A stretch of DNA of 64,000 nt from Pseudomonas sivasensis (GTDB lineage: Bacteria > Pseudomonadota > Gammaproteobacteria > Pseudomonadales > Pseudomonadaceae), in assembly GCF_013778505.1 (NCBI RefSeq), contig NZ_JAAOWU010000014.1, forward strand, positions 119,455 to 183,454, written 5' to 3'. Under the pieces are notes generated by a model, which was not told the origin of the DNA, did not search any database, and saw only the letters and a list, made by a program, of their open reading frames with translations. This document shows positions 42,993 to 52,407 of the stretch, piece by piece. The position numbers and the translations under genes were made by a program. Position 1 is the first letter of the stretch. Each line of letters begins with the position of its first letter.

Positions 42993-44588
42993 CTACTTCG
43001 TAATTTCGGTTAGAAGTTTTCTCGTCTTAGGATAACGTGACCTTTTCTCAAGCGAAGAGAACAGATTGGGTACCAGTTGGTAGAGGTCGCACTTACGGAC
43101 TTTCTTCAAGTTTGAAGACGCTGTTGTCAATAACTGATTAATCAGCGAACAAAAATTCTCATCGCGTGCATCCCAGTCAATGGTCACATGGTTTCCGCAT
43201 CTACCACTTGGTAGTGCAGCTGTCTGTGAAAGTAACCAAGATCGGTCATTTCTATAGAGCCAAGCGTAAATGTCTGGAACTAAGTTTTTAATAGTCTTCG
43301 CGCTGGCACCGGGATAATTACGAACTGTTGCACTCCAGGTGGTTCTCTTTTCTTCAAGTTTTTTTAGGTAAGATTTATTGATAAACATTTTATCGACGTC
43401 TGGATTTAAACGCAGAAGCCGATTAACTGTACATATAGATATATTAAAACTTGAACATATCTCTATTTTGGTGGAGCCATTCAAAAGCGCGTTAAGAACT
43501 TCTTTCTTCAAATCATTGAATATTTTTTTTGGTCTCGGAGCGCCCAATTTTCTGTCGGCTTTTGGACGTCGCTCATCGATAGTTTGAGAAAGTCTCAGCG
43601 ACTTTGGGTTTCGAACTTTTGGGATTTCCTGTCGCTTTATTAAATGTTGATAAGCGTCTAGGAATAACTCTAAGCGTCCGAACAGCCACGAAATCAGAAC
43701 CAGATGCTTTAGTGGGTGGCAGTAACCACGGGGCTTTCGTGTCATTTGGGAAATAAACCCTATCGCATGCTGCCGATCGCAAGGCAATGCGGAGAAAGGT
43801 GGAAAGGGTTCCAGCACTGAACAGTACTCAGCAAAGCGGTCGCCAGCAGCCACGCATGCCTTCTTGGAGGTGCCTAGATTTCTGAAAGCCTCCTTGTAGA
43901 CTTGGACAACTTTACTGAGATCAAACTGGCTGTTGATGCCCAATCTATACAGAGTCACCGAAGAGTTAGAGATGGCCTGGAGTGTGGTAAGCGTTGAACG
44001 GTCGCTGGTCGCTTTGCCCATTTCCGCTAGAACGGGTTCATCCGGGAGAATCCACCGAAAGCTCCTGGACCACTGCCTGTTCTCTGTAGATTCCATCAGA
44101 AATAATCCATGAATTGGACATGTGATTACACCCGGAAGCTGATGGGATAGATGCCAGTACGTGGTCCCATAGACTGATCGATCAGCGGTCATACATTTAG
44201 CGCAGGCCTTTAGCGGGTGTGCTCCACCGAACCGGCCAGTTACGAGTCCAAGTTTATATTTGCAAGAGCCCAATCTGGGGCCAAGCAATGCGTCCTTCAG
44301 TGCCTGTACATGTTCGGATGACTGGAATGGAAAGAATATAGGTGAGATTGTATGTTCACAGATTATTTTCTCCGGGCTGCCCCAAGCAAGCATTGCATCC
44401 TTATTCAACAGGTTGAGGTTGTGGGGGAAATCGTGTGCGAACGATTTCGCGAGATCTCCTAACAGCAGTCTCAGCGTATCGTCAGTCGACTGGTCGCCCA
44501 AAAAACAATGCTGCCGGCTACAGAGGCTATAAAAGCATTCATCTGGTAACCAATTTAGGAAAGGAGTTTTCTTGCCGGTGAGGTTCAT
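42993..44588 (-). CDS. tnsD: TnsD-like target-selection protein (TniQ family)
   Basis: A 531-residue TnsD-type protein. The TniQ zinc-binding pattern is CAKCMTADRSVYGTTYWHLSHQLPGVITCPIHG (given here as the CxxC and CxxH pairs around residues 127-157), and the C-terminal half has the TnsD hallmark AWLYRNDRSWLL followed by IDWDARDENF. In Tn7, TnsD binds the end of glmS and directs insertion into attTn7, which fits the location of the cargo element. It is divergent from tnsABC instead of following tnsC as in Tn7. The base composition is AT-richer than the core genes. Confidence 0.85.
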   Translation of the reverse strand: MNLTGKKTPFLNWLPDECFYSLCSRQHCFLGDQSTDDTLRLLLGDLAKSFAHDFPHNLNLLNKDAMLAWGSPEKIICEHTISPIFFPFQSSEHVQALKDALLGPRLGSCKYKLGLVTGRFGGAHPLKACAKCMTADRSVYGTTYWHLSHQLPGVITCPIHGLFLMESTENRQWSRSFRWILPDEPVLAEMGKATSDRSTLTTLQAISNSSVTLYRLGINSQFDLSKVVQVYKEAFRNLGTSKKACVAAGDRFAEYCSVLEPFPPFSALPCDRQHAIGFISQMTRKPRGYCHPLKHLVLISWLFGRLELFLDAYQHLIKRQEIPKVRNPKSLRLSQTIDERRPKADRKLGAPRPKKIFNDLKKEVLNALLNGSTKIEICSSFNISICTVNRLLRLNPDVDKMFINKSYLKKLEEKRTTWSATVRNYPGASAKTIKNLVPDIYAWLYRNDRSWLLSQTAALPSGRCGNHVTIDWDARDENFCSLINQLLTTASSNLKKVRKCDLYQLVPNLFSSLEKRSRYPKTRKLLTEITK

Positions 44589-45020
44589 CTACGTGACCCC
44601 AAATAAGACAAAATAGTACTTCGGGCCATGATTGCAAAGGTCTAAAAGTTATTAGGAAAAGGATTAATAGGAGTTCCTGTTAATAACCATGAAAAGATGC
44701 CTTCTGTACCACTCAAAACTCCCACAATTTTCGTAGGGGACCGGAATCTTGTGTACGCTCCGCGTAGGCAGAGATTTATTTGGGTGGGGGCATGACGAGT
44801 TTGCAATGGTTGATGCGCAAAGTTGTTGTCAGCCAGGAATTCCCGGCGTTAATATATTCTTTTTTATCAAACTGGTAGCGAATAACGCAATGCGCTCTCG
44901 ATGACCTAATCAGGCTTCGACGGTGGGCGGATTCTCAATCGGCGACGCTTAAGGTAGGCATATCGAAAGAATTTCATACGACAGCTATCAAAAACGAGAG
45001 AGCTGAAAGTCAGTAGACAA

Positions 45021-45045
45021 GGGCCCAAGTAACGAGCTTGGGCCC
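45021..45045. terminator. Strong hairpin between tnsD and tnsA
   Basis: GGGCCCAAG (45021-45029) pairs perfectly with CTTGGGCCC (45037-45045) over a 7-nt loop. On the minus strand it is followed by TTGTCTACT and on the plus strand by CTGTGG, so the T-tract is weak in both directions. The remaining intergenic sequence 44589-45263 has no gene. It holds the divergent promoters of tnsD and tnsA, two perfect DnaA-type 9-mers (45047-45055 and 45149-45157), and a degenerate TnsB-like sequence near 44868. Confidence 0.5.
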
Positions 45046-45263
45046 CTGTGGATAAGTCAGATAAGCACCCTGACTCTTCCATTGTCTATTCCTTGCATGC
45101 GAGACGTCAAGCCTCGCACGGCATCACTCATCCACAAGAAACTGCGCGTTATCCACAGTCAGACGCGTGGTTACCTCCCGCATGATAAGGGTTTCGCTGA
45201 TGCGCCTGTTGTTATCCCCAACAAGCGCGACACTGAAATCCCAGATGAAATTGGAATGCTTGG

Positions 45264-46229
45264 ATGAAACCGCAGGATAGATTCGCCCTCATCATGGACC
45301 GGCAGAGTGGGTTCGAATGGGGTGGGGAATACCTACCATCGACATTGGCGGTTCCCCGCGAGGCGCCGAAGGGGTCTCGAATCAGCAGGCTGCACAGCCG
45401 AAAGCTGAGACGCACGATTCACCTCCTTTCGCGGCCGGAGAAGATATTTACGCAACTGGCGCTCTACCACCCTGACTTGTTTGAGTTGCATGAGCAGAAA
45501 ATGCTCTGGCCTGTTAATGCAGGTCATCCATTACGAGGACACCCTTTAACGAAGGGGACTTTCCTGCCCCCTCTGCGCGGCACTGTCGATATCGCGATGG
45601 ACATCGGGTTTAAGCATCATGCAATCGTAGTAGAAGATGCTTGTGGCGACAGGCGCAAAATCCCGTATCCCTATCAGGGCGATCTTCTGCTGTACCTCCG
45701 CAACAGTCGAGGGGAGCCTTTCGCCGTCAACTGGACTGTCAAGGATCAGGTCGCGGCGTTTCGTGAGCGCCGCAGTACATCCCCGAAGACTCCTGTACAA
45801 CAGCGGAGAGATCGCGAGTACGCCGAGCTCAGGGGGGAGCTAGAGCGGCGATATTACGCAAGCGCTGGCATCCGAACGGTTGAGGTTTCCTGCGACCTGG
45901 TACCGCCCACGATCCAAGCTAACCTGAATCTTCTATTCGGAATGCACGATCTTGATTTTTCGCTTGAGGCCGCTCTGTTGGAGGATTTCAGCGGCGCTGT
46001 GACTGATGCTGTCCATGCAGGAAAACCTGTTGCTTATGTGGTGTTTGAGCACAGCGCACGTTGGGGATACCGAGATCAATTCTTCGCAAAAATTTACCAA
46101 GATATTTGGGATCGAAAGCTCCTCGTCGATTTCAACGAGCCTATTCACGTTGATCAACCGTTCGTTACCGGAGGCTGCGATCTGCTTTGTGAGTTCAGCG
46201 CTTTTTTCGAAGACGCGGCACCATCATGA
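45264..46229 (+). CDS. tnsA: TnsA-like transposon endonuclease
   Basis: A 321-residue TnsA-type protein. TnsA is the endonuclease that cuts the 5' strands at Tn7 ends, allowing cut-and-paste transposition with TnsB. A restriction-like active site fits Glu59 (SRPEKIF), Asp140 (YQGDLLLYL) and Lys160 (VNWTVKD). It is longer than Tn7 TnsA (about 273 residues). The stop overlaps the tnsB start as ATGA. The assignment rests on gene order as well as these residues, because sequence conservation in this family is low. Confidence 0.8.
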   Translation: MKPQDRFALIMDRQSGFEWGGEYLPSTLAVPREAPKGSRISRLHSRKLRRTIHLLSRPEKIFTQLALYHPDLFELHEQKMLWPVNAGHPLRGHPLTKGTFLPPLRGTVDIAMDIGFKHHAIVVEDACGDRRKIPYPYQGDLLLYLRNSRGEPFAVNWTVKDQVAAFRERRSTSPKTPVQQRRDREYAELRGELERRYYASAGIRTVEVSCDLVPPTIQANLNLLFGMHDLDFSLEAALLEDFSGAVTDAVHAGKPVAYVVFEHSARWGYRDQFFAKIYQDIWDRKLLVDFNEPIHVDQPFVTGGCDLLCEFSAFFEDAAPS

Positions 46230-48238
46230 GGACGGGGTCGAGAATTGTCGCCCCAGAGGGGTTTCTCAACCTCGCACAAGGCACTGTTTACCACTTCTTG
46301 GTCAGCGACGGCAGACGAAACCGTGTTCGGTTGGTCGAATTCAAGGACAACGGAAAAAGCATCAGTACTCACCTGGTTCAGCTTAGCCGGATCTACTTTG
46401 AGGAAGCTGTCGAGAATGGATGGCTGTTGGAGGATGGCGAGGCCGATTCGACTCCTCCTTGGCTAATACCGATTGAAGGTGTAGCCATCGACTGTCTGGA
46501 AGACCGTCGGGTCTCTACGAAGGAGAGTTATGAGCAGAAGGTGAACAAGCGCTTTGCTGCAATCTCAAGCCTGATTGCTCGCCGGGATGAGATATTGGGG
46601 AGCGATGATCCTGACGGGCTCATAAACGCCCACGCCAAATCTCAGCGACCCCATCAGAACGCAGCCAGAATAAGGCTCTGGTTCTATTCCTATGTAGTTT
46701 TCGGCCAGACCAAATGGTCCTTGATGCCATCTCTTCACCGAATTGGGGCGTGGAATCGAGAGGGGCCTAGCCTAACAAAGAAGCTCGGCCGGCCCTCGCG
46801 TAAGGGGAAACGGCATGGTTATCGTTGCGATGTAGTCATGCAGCAAAAGATTTTAAAAGGCTTTCTGAAATATAAATCTCCTCACAAAACTCAGAACAAA
46901 ATTTACAGTGAAATTCTCACGAAGGAGTTTGGTTGTGTCTCTATCAAACAGCACGATGCTGCAGTGGAATACAAGCACCCTAAGGGAAAACCTTTTCCTT
47001 CCTTTCCACAGTTTAGGTATTGGATTTCCAAACTGATTAGTGCGAAAGATCTTCGTATCGCATTAAAAGGAAAGCATCGTGCGCGCGCAAAATCAGGTTC
47101 TGAAGGAAGTTTTGCTGACAATCTTATTAATGTGAATCAGCGCATAGAATTTGACGGTTACAATATTACCGAAAAGCTTTCTGGTTTGACTGAAGGTAGT
47201 GCGGTAGACGGCTTCTGCGTCGTACGAACTGTGTGTGCGCTATCTGGGATGGTACTGGGGATTGGTTTTTCAGAAGGCAAGGAAAATATGGCCGCTTATC
47301 GCATGGCGATCTACTCCATGGCCTGCAACAAGGTCAAATTGTGCGAGCAGTATGGAGTAGAGATCAGCGCGGAAGAATGGCCAAGTGCCGGCTTGTCAGG
47401 CGACATGGTGCTGGATAGAGGTCCTGCTGCACACTACGAAGTTGAACCAGAGATTCACTGGTTAAAGTCGGTAGAGCTAACACCTGTCTATTCAGGACAA
47501 TCCAAAGCCTCCATTGAATCCTCACACCCGAGAAACAGGAAAACGCTTGAGCAGCCTACCTATGTGCACAGCAAGCTTGATTTCGTGCAGATGGCCAAGC
47601 GTGAGATCGTTCGGGTGCTGAAGGATAACCACACCTCCGACGCTCAGCTACGCATGGACGAGGAGATGATTCTAGCTGGAGTTAAGCCGACGCCACATGG
47701 CATCTACAGTTATTGGAGCATGCGTGGTCGAGACTCCTCAATCGGCGTTCCTTTCGATGTGGCGGTAAGGGAGTTCCTCGACGAGCGACCCGCTGCAATA
47801 AGAAAAGATGGCGTTTATTTTTACGGGCGGAAATATAGATCCCATGCATTGGTAGAAACTGGAGTATTTGATCTAGTAGCTCAGAAAGGCGTCATTAAAA
47901 CTTCAGTTTATGTTTTGGTCATGTGCGTTCGTCACATATGGATCGAAGTTAAAGGGATATTGTATGAGTTAGATTATGTGAGAACAGCGCGTACCTTGCA
48001 GGGCACGATCGATATCTCGCTACGCGATCTGCAGGATATCGCCAAAATGCGGAGAGAATCTGCCGCTGATCTTCGAGACGAGCGGCCTGCCCACGAGCAA
48101 CTTTTCGAGGACCGATTCAAACTGAACACAGGCGAGGATTGGGACGCTGGTGAGCGGATACTAGGACGGCCATCGAAAGGCGGTGCTGCCCTTCGCGACA
48201 CCGCCGATTACAATCGCTTAAGAGGGGTTACGAAATGA
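46226..48238 (+). CDS. tnsB: TnsB-like DDE transposase
   Basis: A 670-residue integrase-fold transposase of the TnsB/TniA group. The candidate DDE triad is Asp near residue 309 (RIEFDGYNI), Asp near 396 (MVLDRGPAA) and Glu near 430 (KASIESSHPRNRK). A Mu-type C-terminal beta-barrel follows (KDGVYFYGRKYRS). It would bind the transposon-end repeats and join 3' ends to target DNA. Start and stop overlap its neighbours as ATGA, so tnsA-tnsB-tnsC are translationally coupled. Confidence 0.9.
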   Translation: MRTGSRIVAPEGFLNLAQGTVYHFLVSDGRRNRVRLVEFKDNGKSISTHLVQLSRIYFEEAVENGWLLEDGEADSTPPWLIPIEGVAIDCLEDRRVSTKESYEQKVNKRFAAISSLIARRDEILGSDDPDGLINAHAKSQRPHQNAARIRLWFYSYVVFGQTKWSLMPSLHRIGAWNREGPSLTKKLGRPSRKGKRHGYRCDVVMQQKILKGFLKYKSPHKTQNKIYSEILTKEFGCVSIKQHDAAVEYKHPKGKPFPSFPQFRYWISKLISAKDLRIALKGKHRARAKSGSEGSFADNLINVNQRIEFDGYNITEKLSGLTEGSAVDGFCVVRTVCALSGMVLGIGFSEGKENMAAYRMAIYSMACNKVKLCEQYGVEISAEEWPSAGLSGDMVLDRGPAAHYEVEPEIHWLKSVELTPVYSGQSKASIESSHPRNRKTLEQPTYVHSKLDFVQMAKREIVRVLKDNHTSDAQLRMDEEMILAGVKPTPHGIYSYWSMRGRDSSIGVPFDVAVREFLDERPAAIRKDGVYFYGRKYRSHALVETGVFDLVAQKGVIKTSVYVLVMCVRHIWIEVKGILYELDYVRTARTLQGTIDISLRDLQDIAKMRRESAADLRDERPAHEQLFEDRFKLNTGEDWDAGERILGRPSKGGAALRDTADYNRLRGVTK

Positions 48239-49581
48239 ACAGAACAATCGAAACTCGTTTCGACGGTTATATGGACATTGAAAACATCCGTAAACGAGTT
48301 CTCATTCGTCCGGAGCCTGTAGCGAATTTGGAGGCGCTTCCCCCCTCGCTCGCCGCTGATCATCTCGCCGAGAGGCTAAAGGAGATTTACCTCCCTAACG
48401 CATTCTCTCTCAATTTTATTCATGAAATGGCCGGCCTGGCGTATCTGCACAACCTTAGAGTGTTCAGCAGTGAGGTTGAGTACGCCGCAAGAATCTTCAA
48501 GCCTCCTGAGGTGGAGGTTTTACCGATCTGCCTTACCGGCTTGGCGGGCGTTGGTAAGAGCCAGACAATTGCTGCTCTGCGTAGGGCTCTGCCTCCACCG
48601 ATAGAGATGGCTTGCGATCTATATCAAGGCATCGTTGAGCTGACTTCTCTTTGGTACGCGAGTGCCCGCGGCAAAGCGAGTGGCAAGCAGCTTCTCTTAG
48701 ATTTCGTGCACGGTAGCGGCCATGACGGGCGCGGTGGCAACCTGGCTAAGCTGCTGGTTGAGTGCCGTCGGCGCGCCAACCGGGACGGTGTTTCAATGGT
48801 TGTCCTAGAGGAAACTCAGCACATCAATACCGGTATGGGCGCTTCCAAGGTGACCGACATCTTGCTGACGATGGCAGCCATTGGACCGCCGATGATCTTT
48901 GTGTCCAATTACAGTCTCGTGCACAAGCTGCTTCGTCGTAACAGTGAGGATAAGCAAAGGTTGCTTTCCGAACCACGGATCATGCTGCCCGAAGATCCGA
49001 AGAGCCAAGATTGGTCTGACTATGTGCGCGAGTGCATGAGGGTTAGCGGTGGCCGTGTCAAAGCAAGCAATGAGAAGTTTGCGGCTGAGCTTTACCGCTC
49101 CACCTTCGGCATCAAGCGACTCGCTGTGCAGCTCATAAAGCTCGCTTACATCGAATGCCGTTCTGCCGAAAGGAATCGGATTGAGGTCGAAGACCTGCAC
49201 AAGGCATACAGGTCCAGCGCATACACGAGCAACTCCAGGGATGTTGAAGATCTGCAACTGCAAGTCATCAACAACGGAACCAGCCGAACAAATCGCGACC
49301 TGCACTGCCCATTTGAGTTGCCAGTTGAGTTTAAGTCGAACGTGGTGAGCTTCGCTCGGGCAGATCGCGACCAGCGTGTACAGGCGAGGGTTTTTGATTC
49401 GTCGATTACCGAGACGGAGCGCTCAGTGCTGGAGCGTATGGCCTTGCCCGAAGAGAAAACTCTAGCCAAACCTACCCGACGAGCACCTATACCTATGGCG
49501 ACAGACGAGGATCTCAAAAAATCGTTTCGTCACTACATGAAGTCGCATTCGCCGCCATCAGGTCCTGGGAAACCGAAGTAA
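48235..49581 (+). CDS. tnsC: TnsC-like AAA+ transposition regulator
   Basis: A 448-residue AAA+ ATPase. Walker A is CLTGLAGVGKSQTIAAL (about residues 100-115). Walker B is VSMVVLEETQHI (about 187-197), with the Glu-Glu pair typical of TnsC/TniB proteins. TnsC links the target selectors (TnsD/TniQ) to the TnsAB transposase. The C-terminal 100 residues are charged and Pro-rich, which fits a TnsA/TnsB contact region. Confidence 0.88.
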   Translation: MNRTIETRFDGYMDIENIRKRVLIRPEPVANLEALPPSLAADHLAERLKEIYLPNAFSLNFIHEMAGLAYLHNLRVFSSEVEYAARIFKPPEVEVLPICLTGLAGVGKSQTIAALRRALPPPIEMACDLYQGIVELTSLWYASARGKASGKQLLLDFVHGSGHDGRGGNLAKLLVECRRRANRDGVSMVVLEETQHINTGMGASKVTDILLTMAAIGPPMIFVSNYSLVHKLLRRNSEDKQRLLSEPRIMLPEDPKSQDWSDYVRECMRVSGGRVKASNEKFAAELYRSTFGIKRLAVQLIKLAYIECRSAERNRIEVEDLHKAYRSSAYTSNSRDVEDLQLQVINNGTSRTNRDLHCPFELPVEFKSNVVSFARADRDQRVQARVFDSSITETERSVLERMALPEEKTLAKPTRRAPIPMATDEDLKKSFRHYMKSHSPPSGPGKPK

Positions 49582-49643
49582 ATAGTCCGATTGAGGACTC
49601 CCAGTAAGATTGAAACGAGCGCAGCAGGAGAGGACCTTGTTCA

Positions 49644-50402
49644 GTGGAAATGCAACGAGCTGTAGACGCGATCCTTTCGGCCAAAAAGATAGCTTTCTTT
49701 ACTGGCGCGGGTATCTCCGAAAAAAGCGGAATCCCCACCTTCCGCGACAAGCTGACCGGATTATGGGAAAAGCATGATCCACAACGTCTGGAGACTGCGA
49801 GCGCTTTCCGCGAAAACCGGGCTCTTGTATGGGGCTGGTACCTCTGGCGACGCCGGCAGGTCAGCTTAGCTGTGCCCAACTCAGCGCACCTCTCCATTCT
49901 TCGGTTCGCTAGCGCCGGTTGGGAAGTCTCTGTCATCACTCAGAATATTGACGACTTGCACGAGCGAGCTGGCTCAAAGAACGTGGTCCACCTTCATGGC
50001 AGTTTAATGAACGTGAAATGCTTTGGCTGTCACCGCCCATTTGAGTTGGCGCCTGAGCAGCTTCAAATTGCTGAAGAAGGACAACTGATTGAACCGCCCC
50101 GATGTGCTCGCTGCAACGGCAGGCTTCGACCGGGAATTGTCTGGTTCAAGGAGAATTTGCCCGAGGTTGCTTGGCGATCAGCTGTTCGACTTGTGAGGGA
50201 ATGCGATTTACTGATTTCTGTTGGCACTTCCGGTGTTGTCATGCCGGCAGCGAGCATTCCAGAGAGAGCTTTGGCTGCAGGGGCGGCAGTGATCCATGTA
50301 AATTTGGATGACGTCGCATTAGAAGGTGCGAATGAGATTATGTTGATAGGTAATTCCGGGGAGGTATTAACAGCTATGCTTAAAATGATAGGGGTCGACT
50401 GA
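49644..50402 (+). CDS. Sir2-family NAD-dependent protein deacylase
   Basis: A 252-residue class III (CobB-like) sirtuin. Visible motifs are FFTGAGISEKSGIPTFRD (NAD binding), TQNIDDLHERAGS, the catalytic His in VHLHGSL, a four-Cys zinc site (CFGC and CARC) and GTSGVVMPAA. GGAGAGGACC precedes the GTG start; ATG at 49650 is an alternative. It lies between tnsC and the second TniQ gene on the same strand, 62 bp after tnsC. Whether it is cargo (possibly defensive) or affects transposition is unknown. Confidence 0.93.
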   Translation: MEMQRAVDAILSAKKIAFFTGAGISEKSGIPTFRDKLTGLWEKHDPQRLETASAFRENRALVWGWYLWRRRQVSLAVPNSAHLSILRFASAGWEVSVITQNIDDLHERAGSKNVVHLHGSLMNVKCFGCHRPFELAPEQLQIAEEGQLIEPPRCARCNGRLRPGIVWFKENLPEVAWRSAVRLVRECDLLISVGTSGVVMPAASIPERALAAGAAVIHVNLDDVALEGANEIMLIGNSGEVLTAMLKMIGVD

Positions 50403-50593
50403 GCCTTTAATGAGAAATTGTCAATTTCAACATACCTAGCGAAACCGATGATCCAGAGGACCGAAAATGGAATCATCATCTAGCCTATTACCTAAGAAAT
50501 TCCGATTACGCTTGCGGGCTGGTTTTATTTCTAAATAATAAATCGCTAGAAAGTATCCGATGGAAGAATTAATCCTTTGAGATTCAGCGGTAA

Positions 50594-51754
50594 ATGATCA
50601 TCAAAAGCAGTCATTTTTTTGAAAGGTTTTACTCTTTTCTTCGAACGGCTGTACCTCTTATTTCAATTTCTGGTCTATATACATTGCAACTACCTTCTAC
50701 AAAGCTCCCTCAGATACAGACTGACGAATCGCTCACCTCTTACGTTAGGCGTAGCCTCTTTCTAAACGGGCTTGGAACGGGCATGAAGGCCTTTGAGCAA
50801 TTAACAAAATGTCGTAAATTCCGCGGCACTGAGGTCAAAATTATCACTTCTGTTATGGGGTGGCCAGGTTGTTATGGGTTTAATCGTCTGATTCATAATC
50901 ACACGCTGAACGCTGTAGACTTTATACTCAAGAGCAACCAAGATTTTTCATATTCACAAAAGCAATACATTCGAGACGATGTAAAATTCTCTGATTGGAA
51001 GGCTTCTTTCTGTCCTGACTGTGTAAGGGATGATCTCACGAAATTGGGATATTCATATTGGAGACGTTTCAGCGCTCCCTTCATCACTGTATGCTACAAG
51101 CACAACACGGTCTTAATGGATCGGTGTCCATTCTGCAATAAATTCTTTTCGCAAACCGCGCACCCATTAGATGTAATGTGGCAAGGTTGCAGCGGGCGCT
51201 ATCTCAATGAAGCTGTTTCACTACCTAACGATGCTCCATTTGCGTTTCGACATGCTGTGATGGTTCATGAGATATGCTCCTCTCCTTATTACCTTTCCTA
51301 TGTGGGGCTGATTCGGTCTCTGCGAAATAAGGCTGCATCGGTGATTCAATATCTTTCAAGTGAGTCAGCTCAAGAAATGAATTTTCTGCATTACCAAATG
51401 GATGCTTTGCAAGACTCCCTGAATATTTATATCAAGATTAATAATGCCAGCAGACACGATGAATCAAAGTTAGAGTTAACCAAGATTATCGCGAAGATTT
51501 ATGATGGTTTTAGTGATATAGTGGGGGACTTGAGAGCGCATGACTTTGAATGCAGGTCTATTGACTCGCTGTGGAGTACTTACCAGTCGGGAGGAATAGA
51601 AACTGCTCATTTTGTAGAGGAGGATTTTATCAATGGCCTAGGATATTGGTCTTGCCCGAATCCTTGCCAATGGTCGAAATCGGATCGCAGCTCTGATCAC
51701 CTTGAAACAAAAAATACTAGACCATATAGATGTTGCAACTTACTAATCTCGTAG
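50594..51754 (+). CDS. Second TniQ-family protein
   Basis: A 386-residue TniQ protein. The N-terminal TniQ segment is QIQTDESLTSYVRRSLFLNGL. A zinc-binding module contains CPDCVRDDLTKLGYSYWRR, CYKHN and CPFCNKFF, and the remainder is helical. It lacks the C-terminal half that TnsD has. It could be an alternative target selector, as in Tn7-like elements with two TniQ proteins. The gene is AT-rich (roughly 42% GC by eye) compared with the core genes. The exact start is uncertain because the first 35 residues look atypical. Confidence 0.78.
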   Translation: MIIKSSHFFERFYSFLRTAVPLISISGLYTLQLPSTKLPQIQTDESLTSYVRRSLFLNGLGTGMKAFEQLTKCRKFRGTEVKIITSVMGWPGCYGFNRLIHNHTLNAVDFILKSNQDFSYSQKQYIRDDVKFSDWKASFCPDCVRDDLTKLGYSYWRRFSAPFITVCYKHNTVLMDRCPFCNKFFSQTAHPLDVMWQGCSGRYLNEAVSLPNDAPFAFRHAVMVHEICSSPYYLSYVGLIRSLRNKAASVIQYLSSESAQEMNFLHYQMDALQDSLNIYIKINNASRHDESKLELTKIIAKIYDGFSDIVGDLRAHDFECRSIDSLWSTYQSGGIETAHFVEEDFINGLGYWSCPNPCQWSKSDRSSDHLETKNTRPYRCCNLLIS

Positions 51755-51809
51755 GCAGCGCCTGGAAACGCCATATACAATTAAAAATTAAATTTTCCAC
51801 AGTAATTAG

Positions 51810-52313
51810 TTAGTGCATTCCTTTCAGTGAATTAATCAGTGCCAACCGAGTGTGCGTGGCGCTTAAACCTAAGCTCGGATCACATGCCACCAAGCGGTTG
51901 TGAGCGGTAAAAGCCCATCCAACTGGGTCATCATCCAATGAAACCCAGTTGGTAAGCTGAGCTCTGGCAGCATAGTGGCTGATTTGATCGTATCGCGTGC
52001 GTCCATCCCATCTGTTATCGCCTAACCATTCCTTGGCCATCGAGCTATGCCACGTCGCTCCTGCCACTCGCACAGCTAATTCTGGTGGTAAGAAGCTCAC
52101 GGCTCGTTTGAAACCTAAGTGACGGACCCAGCTTGTGCTCAAGACAATGGAAACCGTGGGAAACTCATTCAAGACTTCGATGAGCGAAGGAGCCCACATG
52201 AAAAGCTTGCCGTCCGCACGTAGGGTCGGGCCATTGCGAGTTAGGTATACAGCATCTGGATGAAGCACTCCGTCAAAGTCGAGAAAGAGCACCTGATCCT
52301 TTATGACTGGCAT
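51810..52313 (-). CDS. HAD-superfamily domain protein (RNA-repair-type HAD)
   Basis: A 167-residue HAD-fold protein. Motif I is VLFLDFDGVLHPDAV, motif II is the Ser/Thr in IVLSTSWVRHLG, and the acidic motif is WVSLDDDPVGWAF. The lack of a cap domain and the DFDGVLHP form resemble the HAD domains found in RNA-repair proteins and as stand-alone phage or mobile-element genes. I chose ATG 52313 because GAGGAAG precedes it at good spacing; an upstream in-frame start would add 16 residues. It is convergent with the TniQ gene. Confidence 0.8.
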   Translation of the reverse strand: MPVIKDQVLFLDFDGVLHPDAVYLTRNGPTLRADGKLFMWAPSLIEVLNEFPTVSIVLSTSWVRHLGFKRAVSFLPPELAVRVAGATWHSSMAKEWLGDNRWDGRTRYDQISHYAARAQLTNWVSLDDDPVGWAFTAHNRLVACDPSLGLSATHTRLALINSLKGMH

Positions 52314-52407
52314 GCAGGCTTCCTCGGGTTGGCAGTGTTTAGAGACAAAGAGCTGTAGCACTGGATGATAGATCTTACTGACCCCATCTCCAAATTTTCG
52401 CTTGTAG

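Noticed and set aside
42643..43035. A 130-codon plus-strand frame across the distal transposon end
   Set aside because: It overlaps the TnsB-type repeats and the end of tnsD, has biased low-complexity composition and no recognisable domain.
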